This document shows positions 46,875 to 57,649 of a stretch of DNA of 61,982 nt, one piece after another; the stretch's first letter is position 1, and every line of letters begins with the position of its first letter. The notes under the pieces are model-generated. The model saw nothing but the letters and a program-made list of their open reading frames with translations, was not told where the DNA came from and did no database searches. The DNA lies in the NCBI GenBank assembly GCA_014084085.1, contig NPFB01000196.1:70258-132239 (forward strand), given 5' to 3'. This DNA is from Hondaea fermentalgiana (taxonomy: Eukaryota; Sar; Bigyra; Thraustochytrida; Thraustochytriidae). The translations under genes and the position numbers were made by a program.

Positions 46875-46890
46875 GATCGATCGATCGATC
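46875..46890. repeat. (GATC)4
   Basis: Four GATC units about 220 bases upstream of the sulfatase 2 start codon, followed by CTG/GCT-rich DNA. Confidence 0.95.
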
Positions 46891-47107
46891 AGCCGCGCCC
46901 AACTCTGCTGCTGCCGCTGCAGCTGCTGCTGCTGCTTTCGCAACGAGCAAAACATAAACTCGAGCGAGACCTCGGAGGAGTGGTGTCGCGCGCGCGCGCG
47001 CCCGGCCCTGCAGACAAGCAGCAAGCAACCCGAGGAGGAGGACAAACAATCTGCGGAGCGCCAGCGTCTGTCTGACGGAGACGCAGAGCTAGCCAAGAAC
47101 AGCAGGA

Positions 47108-48679
47108 ATGCGCAGCTCCAGCATGCGCGCAGCGCTGGCACGCGGTCTTGTGCTAGTGGTCGCGGCCCTGGCCCTCGACGCAACGCATGGAGAGGCAGCC
47201 TGCGACGAGGTTGCCAAGCCGAACGTAGTCATCTTTTACACGGACGATCAGGGCTATGGCGACCGGCAAAAGTATAACCCGGAGATTCTCAGCATGCCCA
47301 ACCTCGAAGCGCTCGCAGACGGAGGCCTCGAGTACACCAATGGCCACTCGGCAGCAGTCGTGTGCACGCCGTCGCGCTTCGCTATTCTCACCGGCGTATA
47401 TGCCTTTCGGGAAAGGGGAGGCGGAGGCGCCATTGGCGCATCAGCCACGCCCATGGTCCCTGGCTATGCAACGCTGGCCTCTCTCCTCAAGAGCGTCGGA
47501 TACCGGACCTACATGTCTGGCAAATGGCATCTCGGCATGGACATCCCCGAAGACCTTGAAGGCGAGATCTACGGTGGGCCGGCAGACGTCGGCTTTGACG
47601 AGTTCTTTGGCATCCCCGCCTCAATGAACTACGGGAGTTTGGCGTACATTCGGAACCGCTCCTTTACGGAGACTCCCTCCGTGTACACCAAAAAGGTTAC
47701 CAACAAGCAACTCTCTTGCCCGCCCGTCATTGACGAAAGAAATTTCTGCAAGACCTATCTCTTGCGTTTTCCCTACACCACCAATGGAAAGACTAGCGTC
47801 GGCAGCACCTTTCGCGCAGATTACTGCATGTCCAACATCACGACAGAGGCGATGCAGATGATCGAGACGCACGTTACGACCCGGCCAGAGCAACCTTTTT
47901 TCATCTACATCCCGGTCACTGCGCCCCACCTTCCGCACGTACCGCATCCGGATTTTGCGGGCACGAACAACTACGGTGCATACGCCGACTTCCTCGAAGA
48001 AACTGACTTTCGTCTGGGCGAGATCATGCAGAAACTTCAGGATCTTGGCGTCTACAATGACACGCTGATCATCTACTCGAGTGACAACGGTCCGGAGGGG
48101 CCCGGCAAATTTCGCGCGACTGGTCTTGAATCCACGTCCATCTTCGCTGGCGCCAAGAGGACTCTGTGGGAGGGTGGCCATCGCGTCCCCTTCATCATGC
48201 ACTGGCCCAATGGAATTCAGGCAGGCACCAAGTGGTCCGAGGCTGTGAGCCAGGTTGATCTCTTTGCGACTTTTGCAGAAATGACCGGTGCAGAAATTGG
48301 AGCCGAGGATGGCCGCGATAGCTTCAGTCTGTGGCAGACCATGTGCGACATCGACTCTGCTACAAATGTGCGCGAGGGCCAGCCGCTCGTTATCGAGGGA
48401 AGCCGGGCCCAACTGGCCATCACGTGCAACGACTTCAAGTACAACGCGGATCAAAAGCGCAAAATCTTTGATCTCGGCAAAAGTCCGGCAGAGAACATTT
48501 TCCACAAAAAGAAGAAGGACTGGAAGTCGTATGGCAAGAAGTTGCAGAAGCTCGCCAATGACATTAAGAAAGACGGGCACTCTGACAAGACCGAGTGTCC
48601 CTCCTTGCCAACCTTCAAGTCTTTTGCGTACAGAGTTAGAACGCTGGAAGAGAACAGCAGTGACGAGATTCCGGAGTGA
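47108..48679 (+). CDS. Secreted type I sulfatase 2, 523 aa
   Basis: A clear signal peptide (MRSSSMRAALARGLVLVVAA, cleavage about residue 30) leads into 'VIFYTDDQGYGD'. The formylglycine motif is 'CTPSRFAILTG' with Cys86. 'SGKWHLGMDIPED', 'TAPHLPHVPHPDF', 'SSDNGPEGP' and 'WEGGHRVPF' complete the active site. It is a paralogue of the sulfatase at 42639 with near-identical blocks throughout, including 'GFDEFFGIPASMNYG'. They differ in a short insertion-prone loop after 'VYAFR' and in the C-terminal tail, which here extends past the shared Cys-Pro motif to 'ENSSDEIPE'. The two are in the same direction, so they arose by tandem duplication. An extracellular polysaccharide substrate is inferred. 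Confidence 0.95.
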   Translation: MRSSSMRAALARGLVLVVAALALDATHGEAACDEVAKPNVVIFYTDDQGYGDRQKYNPEILSMPNLEALADGGLEYTNGHSAAVVCTPSRFAILTGVYAFRERGGGGAIGASATPMVPGYATLASLLKSVGYRTYMSGKWHLGMDIPEDLEGEIYGGPADVGFDEFFGIPASMNYGSLAYIRNRSFTETPSVYTKKVTNKQLSCPPVIDERNFCKTYLLRFPYTTNGKTSVGSTFRADYCMSNITTEAMQMIETHVTTRPEQPFFIYIPVTAPHLPHVPHPDFAGTNNYGAYADFLEETDFRLGEIMQKLQDLGVYNDTLIIYSSDNGPEGPGKFRATGLESTSIFAGAKRTLWEGGHRVPFIMHWPNGIQAGTKWSEAVSQVDLFATFAEMTGAEIGAEDGRDSFSLWQTMCDIDSATNVREGQPLVIEGSRAQLAITCNDFKYNADQKRKIFDLGKSPAENIFHKKKKDWKSYGKKLQKLANDIKKDGHSDKTECPSLPTFKSFAYRVRTLEENSSDEIPE

Positions 48680-49146
48680 TTCTCATCAATAGTTGGCCCA
48701 AGACAAGTCAAGGAGACTCGCTTACTTAGGAGTAGAGCTATGTCGAACTGAAAGGAAACTGCTGACGCTTACTTTTATCGCGCACTGAAAGGAGATGACT
48801 TGTCTTCTGTAGGCCTTGTGGGGTTGTTTATGACACCAACAAAAATCATTTTTCATCAAGTTCACCTTGTTCTTTCTAATTTTCACTTGAAAGCTGACAG
48901 TGAGTTGTCAGTCACTGTCATTTATTGTTGTCAACTATAAAATGGGCTTGACCAGCCAGGGCAATGAAAAGCGAAAAGCGAAAAGCGTGTCTCTTGAGAC
49001 GCTGGGTTGCCAGGTTACCTCGATCAGCTTCGTTCCCGCGGCCCCGAGCACGCGCCCCCGCTTCCGCCCTCCACGCCCACCTTTTCTTCATCCTTCGCGC
49101 GTATTCTAGTCCTCCGCAGGGCGCGGCGCACGCGTTTTTCGTCATC
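48680..49146. other. Intergenic region between sulfatase 2 and the LRR gene
   Basis: About 470 bases with no gene. The left part is AT-richer 3' flank. AAAAGCG repeats (GAAAAGCGAAAAGCGAAAAGCG) lie at about 48966-48987. The right part is the leader of the LRR gene, with ATG context GTCATCATGGG. Confidence 0.55.
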
Positions 49147-49814
49147 ATGGGCGCGTGCTGCTCGGGGGGCACGGTCGACAATATGGACACCGCGCAAACG
49201 GCGCGAGGAGCGCGTGCCGCAGCAAAGGCTACCCAGCACGGGCAGACGAGCAAGGCTGCGCAGCGCGAGAAAATCGAACGCGCGGCACAATCCGGCGTCC
49301 TCGGGCTCGAAGGTGCACGACTCAAAGAAATCCCTACCCGGGTGTTTGGCATCGACAAGGTACGTTTCCAGACGGTCGGGTCGGGGCTTGCAAATTTGGG
49401 GTGTGCTGCTGATGCTACATCGATAAAGCCTCGATCTCCTCGTGCATCTCAATCTCAATCTCGCATTTGAGCTCAAGCGTAATGACATCTGACTAACATC
49501 TCGAGATCAATGGTAAAATCTCGTTTCTTTCTCTCGTACACACGCACACGTAGCTTCGTACCCTCGACCTTCGCAGCAACCAGATTACGCTCGTGCCAGT
49601 CGATCTGAGCCGTCTCACCAAGCTGAAGACTCTCAATTTGTCGCACAACAAAATCACCTCGTTGCCAAGCGGCCTTGAAGCGCTCGCTGCGTTACAGACG
49701 GTACGTTTCATGCAATCAATCCATAATCAGACGAGAATCGAGAAATGGTGTCCACAACCTCTACCTACTTTTCGTCGACTCCTCGCGAGCCGAGCCTTTG
49801 CAATCGACCCTGAT

Positions 49815-49846
<32 letters not shown>

Positions 49847-50451
49847 TGACTGACTGACTGACGTTCGGAATCTCTCGCCACGATTTCTCTTTTAACTCTG
49901 TCCTCACCCCCCTGATTGCCCCCTTTCCGGGTCGTTGATCCTCGTTCATCATGTACAATGCTCAGCTCAAGCTCGATGCCAACCAGCTGACTACGCTTCC
50001 GGCGTTGCCTGCGTCCATCAAACAATTGACTGTGTCTCAGAACCGACTGCAAGAGGTGCCGGCAAGTGTAGGCAATGTGACCTCTCTCGTGGAACTCGAC
50101 ATGAGCGAGAACGCCATTACTACGGTCCCTGCTTGGCTTGCGAACCTTTCGCGACTTCTTTCAGTCAACCTCTCTCATAATCGCATCACCACCATCGAGG
50201 ATGGCCTCGGCGCCAGTATGAGTCTCCAGACGCTTTTGCTCGCATCTAATCGTCTTCACAGCATCCCCGTTCCTGTCTTGGAGGCTGCCGCCCTTGGCAG
50301 ACTTCGCGTTGAGGGCAATCAGATCACGAAAGAGCAGCTTATGGCGTCTCCGGGCTGGCCTAAGTTTGATGAAAAGCGCAAAGCGCTCGTCAGCAAACAG
50401 ATTGCTGGTGGCATGACCGACACGGATCGCTCCATTTGCGGTCTCGAGTGA
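49147..50451 (+). CDS. LRRC57-like leucine-rich-repeat protein, join(49147..49359,49554..49700,49966..50451), 281 aa
   Basis: The protein starts 'MGACCSGG', a myristoylation/palmitoylation-type N-terminus as in LRRC57. About 40 Ala/Gln/Lys-rich residues follow, then about seven LRRs of 22-23 residues (LGLEGARLKEIP, LRTLDLRSNQITLVP, LKTLNLSHNKITSLP, LKLDANQLTTLP, LVELDMSENAITTVP, LLSVNLSHNRITTI). The C-terminal cap 'LRVEGNQITKEQLM...WPKFDEKRKALVSKQI' corresponds to the LRRC57 C-terminus. All three exons join in phase 0 and restore perfect LRR spacing at both junctions. The protein is probably a membrane-associated scaffold; its molecular role is not established. It is somewhat longer than animal LRRC57 (about 239 aa) because of the N-terminal linker. 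Confidence 0.9.
49360..49553 (+). other. LRR gene intron 1 (194 bases, phase 0)
   Basis: Starts GTACGT and ends CACGTAG. A GACTAAC branch-like site lies at 49491-49497, about 56 bases before the 3' end. Splicing joins 'FGIDK' to 'LRTLDLRSNQ'. Confidence 0.9.
49701..49965 (+). other. LRR gene intron 2 (265 bases, phase 0) with an ACTG array
   Basis: Starts GTACGT and ends GCTCAG. It contains about ten ACTG units (49821-49862), i.e. repeated CTGAC. Splicing joins 'LAALQT' to 'LKLDANQL' in LRR register. Confidence 0.9.
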
Positions 50452-51420
50452 GAGAAGAGCCTATCCTAAGTTTTCACTCTCCTGCTTCTGTTGTTGAAGA
50501 ATCTCTGCGCTGCTGTTTGCTCTTCCTTCGAGCTGCACTGTTTCTATTCTCTTTTTCGTCTCCAGCGTTTGTACGTACTTCAACATCTTTGGCTCCTATT
50601 TTCTCAAGTAGGCGCACCACCTCAACCGCCAGCCATCCCTGTCAGTTTCGCCAAAGAAAAATGGTTCTCCTTTTCTTTTCTCTTTCTGCTGTCCATCTAT
50701 ACAAGACTGCTTTCTGCTTTGCTTCGCGACAAGTCCACCTTCTTCGCCACCAGGCCTACCACCAACACCACCATCACCGTCATCGTGAATACCATCCGCA
50801 GCAGGAGGAGGAGCAGCAGCAGCAGCAGGCAGCGGCGTAGCAGCAGAAGCTGTATTGCATCTTTCGCAGATTCCTGTGGCAGAGAGCTTCGTCTTGTCCC
50901 ACCACCGTGTCGCCTTCACGGGCTTCTACCTTTCCTTTCCTTTCCGTCCTTCTCTCTCTCAAATGAGTCGATCAACCGAATGTTCTTGTTTTTTGTCATC
51001 CAATGGAGGCGACTTTGAGTGAGGTGAGCCTCTGCCAGAAATGATCGATTGGTTGACAAGGTTAGCGACGATGGCTGGCCAGCCATATTGAGCGGCAGTT
51101 GCAGCTACAGCCTGCGAATGACACGGCAGTCACCGCGAGTTCTGCCATACTATGGCCCACTTGTGCATAGCATCATGCCAATCATGATGACTGGCAGTGG
51201 CTGGCCATGGCTGACTGGCTGGTTGGTGCGGCTGTTGGCCTGCCTGATGAACAAGAGGCTCGCTCACCTCATTGTGCACTTCCTCGCGTCCTTACAAAGA
51301 AAGAAAGAAGAAGAAAAAAAAAAAAAAAGAGCAGAAAAACCATCGACCATCCGTCATCGCAACACCGGTAGCGACGAGCCTCGGAGGAGTCCTTTCCAAA
51401 ATAAAGCGGGGCCTAGGCCA

Positions 51421-51445
51421 CCCCACCCACCCACCCACCCACCCA
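51421..51445. repeat. (CCCA)n tetranucleotide array
   Basis: About six CCCA/ACCC units. This is a 4-base repeat, not a telomere repeat. Confidence 0.9.
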
Positions 51446-52559
51446 TCATGATCATGCTCGTGGTCGCGCCCTCCTGTCCCGGACCGCGGCTCCTCGGCTC
51501 CCAGCCTGGCCCGGCAAACGAATCACCTTACTTTTCCCCTCCTTGCCTCCGCCTCCTGCTTGGTTGCCGTTCGCCACGCCGGCAAAGAGGTGCTCCTGGG
51601 GCCCCCAATCGGTCCCGTCCGGATCGGGCGTTGGCCGGCACGTTAGGACCAGCGCCCCCCCAGCGACGCTCAGAACCGGCGGCCGAGGCGGGGCGGAGCA
51701 GGGGCGGCGGAATCCGGTAAGCGGGTCCTAGGCGCGGCTAGGCGCGGAAGGAGGCGACGGGGAGAGAGAGGGGAGATCAATCGTCGATCGCCAGGAGAGG
51801 CCGCCCGCTTCGCGCCCGGCCGCCCGAGCGAGCGAGCGCGCTTGGAGGACGCGCAGAGCCGCTTGGAGGACGCGCGGAGCCGCGCCGGCGAGCGCACCGC
51901 CACGCCTGTCGCGCCTGGCGTGATCGAGGGTCGCGCGAGAGAGGCATCGGGGCCGTTTTGAACGCGTCTCTCCGCATCCATCGCCTGGCGTGCTCGAGGC
52001 AAGTCGACTCGACACGGCTTGACCCGACGCGACGCCACGACTCCACTACACTCGGCTCGACGTTTCGTGCGCCCGGCGTACAGAGCCACGGAGACACGGG
52101 CCTGCAACGACCCGATCTCACGAGCGGAGCCGCTGTCCCACCGCCGCTCCGAGAGAGAGAGAAAAGGCCTCTTGGAAAGCGAAATCGTCTTGCAGCTCGT
52201 GGCGGAGCTCCTATTTCGCCTCAGCGTTCTTTGCGACGGCCGTTGGCGCATCTGACGTTGAGATCTGGACGTCATATTGACAGAGGATCGCTTGCTGGGA
52301 AGTGATTCTCGCAAGCTCTCGGTTTTTCCGGCCGATTGTGTGATTGAACGCACATTGCGTCCTGCACAGGGTGCAACTCTTTTACTGGGTCCTAAAGGGG
52401 TTTACACCTTTACTTTTTTTGCGCGCTCGATTGTTTGTGGATACACGCGAGGTCTTCATTGAACCCAAAGACTACAGGAAAGCAGTTTCTTTCGGCAGGG
52501 GGCTCATCTGGCGCATCAACGTTCAAAACCGTTGATCTCTGGGCCTTTGCGGATTAGCG

Positions 52560-52579
52560 CCAACCCCTCTTGGGGTTGG
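52560..52579 (+). other. Perfect 8-bp hairpin in the WNK leader
   Basis: CCAACCCC-TCTT-GGGGTTGG lies about 225 bases upstream of the WNK start codon. If transcribed it would form a stable stem with a four-base loop in the 5' UTR. Confidence 0.5.
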
Positions 52580-52801
52580 GCGGCTGCCGCTCTAGCTCTT
52601 TGCAGAATCGTCGACACTGCTCTACGCGCGAATTTCAGCTGACAAAAGCTCGCTATGCTCATCTAAGAAGGGCTTTATCGCAAGACAGAAGAAGGTTTCG
52701 AAAAGGGAAGAAAATACGGAACGAGGCAAGTCTTTGGTTGTTCTCCCGTTGAACAGGAGCGCGAGCGAAGCGTCGACCCGTCACACGAAACAAGAGCAAC
52801 C

Positions 52802-55414
52802 ATGTCGCAAGACGCCGCGCCGTCTTCGAATCCTCAGCAAGAGCATCAAGGTGTTGAAGACGAAAAGAAGTCAGCCGCCACCACCGTGGCGTCAATACCA
52901 TCCGAAGCACCATCAAAGGAAAAGGATGTGGCGACGGAAGAGCATTCCGGCCTTCCTCCTTTGAGCCAACAAATCGGTTTTCATGCGCCACTCGACCTCA
53001 CTGGGCCCGATGGGAAACCGCCGTCAATGGCAGCTCTGGCAGTTGCGGAGACTGCCGTGCAAGTGGCCGCCAACAACCACTATACGACAGTAAATTCGCC
53101 TTTTGATACGGATACAGAGGCAAGCGCTCCGGCATTAGCCGGCGAGAACGCAGCTTCAGCCGCAACGCACGCAGAGAGCGCCAAGGACGCGCAAGCTGGG
53201 CCGTCTGCACCCGAGTCCACAAGTGCCACAAGGGAAGTCGTCACGCGGACCACGAAACAATCGAATGCAGAAAACATTGGCATGGGCGATGACAATGATG
53301 ATGACGACGATGACGAAGCGACAACGCCAAGCACCGCGAAACGAAAAAACAAAATCGTCGATCGGTCGCCGACAGGCCGGTACGTTCGATTCAATGACCT
53401 GCTTGGCGAGGGCGCCTTTAAAAAGGTCTATCGTGCGTACGACACCACTCAAGGTGTTGAAGTGGCTTGGAATCAGGTAAAAGTCAGCCGCATGTCGCCG
53501 GCTGCGCGCCAGCGTGTGATGCAGGAGATGAAGATTCTGCAGAACCTCGACCATCCGAGTATTATTCACTTTTTTAGCTCCTTCCTGAAGCAGGAGGCCG
53601 AAGCCGTCATCTTCATCACAGAAATGATGGCGTCTGGCACGCTCAAGGAGTTCATTCAAAACCGGCCCGTGCTTCTTCGCATCGTCAAGCGATGGTGCAG
53701 ACACATTCTCAACGCGCTCACCTATCTGCACAAGCACGACCCGCCCATCATTCACCGTGATCTCAAGTGTGACAACATCTTTATCAACGGGTCCACAGGC
53801 GACATTCGCATTGGAGACCTTGGTCTGGCTTCGCATCTGCGCAATGGCGCCGCCAAAACGGTTCTTGGCACGCCCGAGTATATGGCTCCCGAAATGTTCG
53901 AGGAGCTTTACGATGAGCAGGTCGACATTTACGCATTTGGCATGTGCGTTCTTGAGATGATCACAAAGGAGACACCTTTCATGGAGTGTCAAAGCGCGCC
54001 CCAAATTTACAAAAAGGTCATTGCTGGCACGACGCCTGCATGTTTTGACCGCGTCATTGATGGACCGGCCAAAGACTTTATCTTTCAATGCATCAAAATG
54101 CGTCCTGCGGGTGAGAGACGCCCGAGTGCCGAAGAGCTACGCAAGGACCCATTCTTGCAGAAGCGGGAGGCGGACCCAGAGGACGACATCGACTGCCAGG
54201 AGCTGCTCAAACCAGGGACCGAGCCTTGTATGCAACGGACGGACTCGACGGACTCGTTTACAGGGACAGACGGCCCGATAGAGATGCCCATGCCTCCCAC
54301 ACAGGAATTCAAGCAGCAAGGTTCGCAGCGGGACACCAAGCCTGCTCCGTCACGCCCGGTGCAAGCGCTGGAACCCAAACCGGGCGCGTCCACGCAACCG
54401 ACAACCTCTCAACCACATCCATCGCAAGGGCAAGCGCAAGCACAAACTCACGGACAAGCGCAGGCGCAGCCTGATCGCATGCCAGCTGCTTCCACGCAGG
54501 AGCCCCGCAATGGTCACCATTCGGTCGAGCAAGGCACAGACACCAAGATCCCCGTTGCGGAAGACGCAAAGGCATCGAGCCAGGCGGGAAGCTTGAAGCT
54601 TTCGTCCGAGTTTGAGCATGACATTCGTCGCAATGCCCCTCTGTCGCCGCGAAGTGATCATGAGGTGCACGAGTTCTCGGCGGATTCGTTGCGTCTCAAT
54701 GGCGGCTTCGCGCTCGATGACGCTGCATCCGTTGGTGCTGCGTCCCTTCCGCCGCCTTCGACCTCGCCAATTCCCACAAGTGCGGCATCTGTGCACAGCC
54801 AGGACACGGCGCCGCCGTCGAATTCTCTTATTCCGCCCGAGCGCAGCGCTTCTGCAGCGGGCGTCGCCGCTGCTCCTCCTGGAAAGAAAGTTCGCGTTAC
54901 GTTGGGGCGTGGTACTTCGGTAGAGGCACGTTATGGAGGTGAGAGCGAATGGTTCCCCGGAAAAATCCAGGAAATCAATCAGGACGGAACCATGGCCATC
55001 AAGTATATGGATCAGGACTATGAAGCCCGCGTGAGTCCAGAGTTGATCCGGGTCACCTCTGACGATGGCCGGCGCTTTCTTCTTGCTGACGTTCTGAAGC
55101 AAAGCCGTAGGAGCTTGATTGAAAACGGCGAGATCCGGCCGATCAATGGAACTGTGAAGGCCATGGATGGTACGCAGCGAAGCGTTGTCGTCGTGCCTGT
55201 TTCGCCCTTGTCTCCTGCCGATGCTCCTGACGCATCACTGACAAGCAAGAATTCGAATGGGGATTCAGCTTTCGCCGGGGCTGCAAGAACCACTGGCGCT
55301 GTTCAGCAGCAGCAACGGAAGCAAGTTCCATCACAGCAACAACAGCAACCGCCACAACAACAACAACAACAACAACAAAAATCTCAACAACCACCACCAC
55401 CACAGCAGCAGCAG

Positions 55415-55449
<35 letters not shown>

Positions 55450-57241
55450 TCAACAAGCTAATCTTGTCAAACGGCAGTCTACTAAGCAGGCCGTTCCGCA
55501 GCGCATTCCTGAAGAAAACGCAGCTTTGCCATTGAATGACAACCCCCCATCTCGCGGAGCTCTGCGTCGACAAGTGTCCACGACCTCTTTAACATCGACT
55601 ACATCGATGCACGTTCCTGGCCTGCTTTGGCAAATCAAGTGCAATGGGCCGACGGAGGGACAGTCACCTGAAGAACTTACTCTGCGATTTGTGCACCGAA
55701 ACCAAGCGACCAAGATAAAGACGACTGCAAAGTTTCCGTACAATATCAAAGCCGATGATCCTGACTCTGTGACCAAGGAACTTTGTCAGGAAATGGGTAT
55801 TGCGTCGGGGGAGCACGACACGATTGCTCAAAAGATTGCTTCGATTGTGGAAGATTACAAGCAATATCAGCAACAGCAAGCCAGCGGTGCAGCTTCGCAA
55901 ACTGGCGCCCGTAGCGAGCCGTTTTCTGTGATTGTTGATCAACGAGGGTCTCCGCACGCAAATCAGCATGTACCGCCGGTGCCATCGCAATCTCCTGGAC
56001 TCGGTCCATCACCAGTGCCAACGCCGCCGCCCTCGGCGCCGCACGCAGGTTCTCAGCAAGTTGGCAATTACTCGGACCAACGGAGGGCGCCGACCGGCAC
56101 GCCGCAGGTCCAGAGTGACACCACGTACACGCCCGGTGATGGCGGGGGCGGTCCGCTGTCGTCACTGAGCATGGAGAACCAGCAGAACTTGGCTGAATTT
56201 GACCGTCTTCTCAGCGAGGAAATGGAAAGATTCAACGAAGTTCGACTTGCGTATCAGAAAAAGGTCGACGAGCTCAATCGCATGCGAGAACTTGCGGGGC
56301 GGCAATCGCAGGGAGTTCCGCCTCTACCGACTTTGCCAACGGCGCCCGAAACCTCAGCGGCCGCAGTTGCTGCCGCAGCGGCGGCAAGGTCGGGAAATGA
56401 GCCCGATCTCAATTCGGTCAGTCCTGGTACAAGCGAGACAGCAAATGGAGGCGCTAGCGACTCTGCCCCCAGCCCAGGGACGGCTGTGCAGGGTTTGCCT
56501 GGACTACCTCCTGTAACTCCTCTTTTCCTGTCCCCAGCGCCACTCTCTGTCGCCGGACTGCAACACCTTGCCGACGAAATTGCCGAGTTTGACCCTGATG
56601 ATGATTCAGAGGAGGCAAAGCAACGGCGTCGTTTTGAGGCGGAGGAACGCACGCGCAGAAAGAAGCAGCTTGGGCGACAGCAAATGACCGAAGAGGCGCT
56701 TGCTGCCGAGAAGAAGCTGACCGACCAAATCACACTTGGTGCAGAGGAGGCCACGAAGACGAGGTCTCAGACGCCGCTCCGGGATCAGGTGCGTCGCACA
56801 GAGTTTGCTCCATCTATTCCTGCAGGTCCGGGCGCAGTGATTCCGCCCACAACGGCGGCTATTAATCGAACCGCGACCACGGGCTTTTTCCCTGGGGTGT
56901 CACTGCAGAACAGCGCGTCACAGGCATCACGGCCTGTCTCCTTGAATCTGCAGCGAAACTTTTCAGAGCCGGGATTCCAACCTCAGCACAACATGTCATT
57001 GCATAGTTCGTCACTCGTGGAACAACGGAATCTTTCCGACACGAACTTGCGACAGCCCTTTTCTTCGCAGTTTTCTCAGCGCCCTTTCCAAATGCCAGCG
57101 TCCGCGCAACCGCAGGGTCAGCCGCAGCAGAATCAGCAACAGCAGAACCCTCAGCAGCAGCAACAGCAAAACCCCCAGCAGCAGCAACAGCAACAGCCGC
57201 AGCAGAATAATCAGCAACAGCCGCAGCACCAGCAAAAGTAG
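52802..57241 (+). CDS. WNK-type protein kinase with Tudor-like and OSR1_C-like domains, 1479 aa
   Basis: The kinase domain (about 193-455) starts 'FNDLLGEGAFKKVYRAYD'. The usual VAIK lysine is Asn in 'EVAWNQVKV', and a lysine is present in the Gly-rich strand (GAFKKVY). That is the defining WNK rearrangement. HRDLKCDN (about 318), GDLGLA and GTPEYMAPE follow, with 'EMITKETPFMEC'. WNKs sense chloride and osmolarity and act on ion transport through OSR1/SPAK-type kinases. After an S/P/Q-rich linker comes a Tudor-like fold (about 696-752; SVEARYGGESEWFPGKI, DGTMAIKYMDQDYEARV), then an OSR1_C/PF2-like domain (about 939-1020; ELTLRFVHRNQATKI), a coiled coil near 1130-1170 and a Gln-rich C-terminus. 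Poly-Gln runs sit near 845-890 and 1440-1479. Confidence 0.93.
55335..55455 (+). repeat. CAA/CAG-rich poly-Gln and poly-His coding tract in WNK
   Basis: Runs of CAA and CAG with CCA and CAT interruptions encode Gln, Pro and His within the linker before the OSR1_C-like domain. Confidence 0.9.
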
Positions 57242-57649
57242 TGCGAACAAGAACCTTGTCATACTTTTAGTTCCCTTCATTAGTCCCATCCTCAGCATCG
57301 CATGAAGCAATGCCAGAGATCGAGACGAACAATCTGTGAAGTGTAATTCATTCATTCATCGTCCAACCCTTTGTGTCTCGTGTTAGAGTTGTTGAGCTCC
57401 GCAAGCTAAAGACCCAGCTGAGACCAAGTGCGGTGCCCCCCCCCCCCCCGCAAGAACAGGTCGAGAATCCTTTACTAGACAACAGCGAGGAAGTCAACCA
57501 GCCAAAACCTCTTTCTGGTCGCGAGCCCGCGACGACAGGAGGCGGGAGCGGAGCGTCGACGCGGCGACGCAGCTGGGCGCAGCTCCGCTGCGCTCCTAGC
57601 ACAAGCCTTTTAAAGGTTCAAAGCGGCGCGGTCAGCAAAGACAAAAATC
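57242..57649. other. Short intergenic region between WNK and the coiled-coil gene
   Basis: About 400 bases. ATTC-type repeats lie near 57345-57359 and a C10 run at about 57437-57449. No gene is seen. Confidence 0.55.

Larger units (their letters stand above)
44205..47107. other. 2.9 kb non-coding region between the sulfatases
   Basis: It contains the sulfatase 1 3' flank, a decaying about 60-base tandem repeat (44345-44501), a G tract (45581-45588), two GATC arrays (45948-45963 and 46875-46890), purine-rich tracts (about 46199-46263 and 46590-46660) and a 100 N gap (46380-46479). GGTATAA near 46734 is a possible TATA-like element about 370 bases before sulfatase 2. No sulfatase remnant or other gene is seen; open frames are Arg/Ser-rich by composition. 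Confidence 0.55.
50452..52801. other. 2.35 kb non-coding region upstream of the WNK gene
   Basis: Pyrimidine-rich 3' flank of the LRR gene (to about 51000), an A-rich tract (51306-51328), a CCCA array (51421-51445), then very GC-rich DNA to about 52250. The last 500 bases are likely WNK leader and include a perfect hairpin at 52560-52579. Frames on both strands are low complexity and have no recognisable family. No tRNA or snRNA could be recognised by eye. Confidence 0.55.

Noticed and set aside
44205..47107. A third, decayed sulfatase between the two sulfatases
   Set aside because: None of the conserved sulfatase blocks could be found in any frame of this region.
51421..51445. CCCA array considered as telomere-like sequence
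   Set aside because: A 4-base unit and only about 25 bases long; not the TTAGGG or TTTAGGG type.
51049..52353. Frames of about 220 aa on both strands upstream of WNK
   Set aside because: Composition-driven sequences in GC-rich DNA with simple repeats; no family and no sensible gene structure.
53156..54088. 310-aa minus-strand frame opposite the WNK kinase domain
   Set aside because: Antisense to all kinase motifs; no independent evidence of coding.
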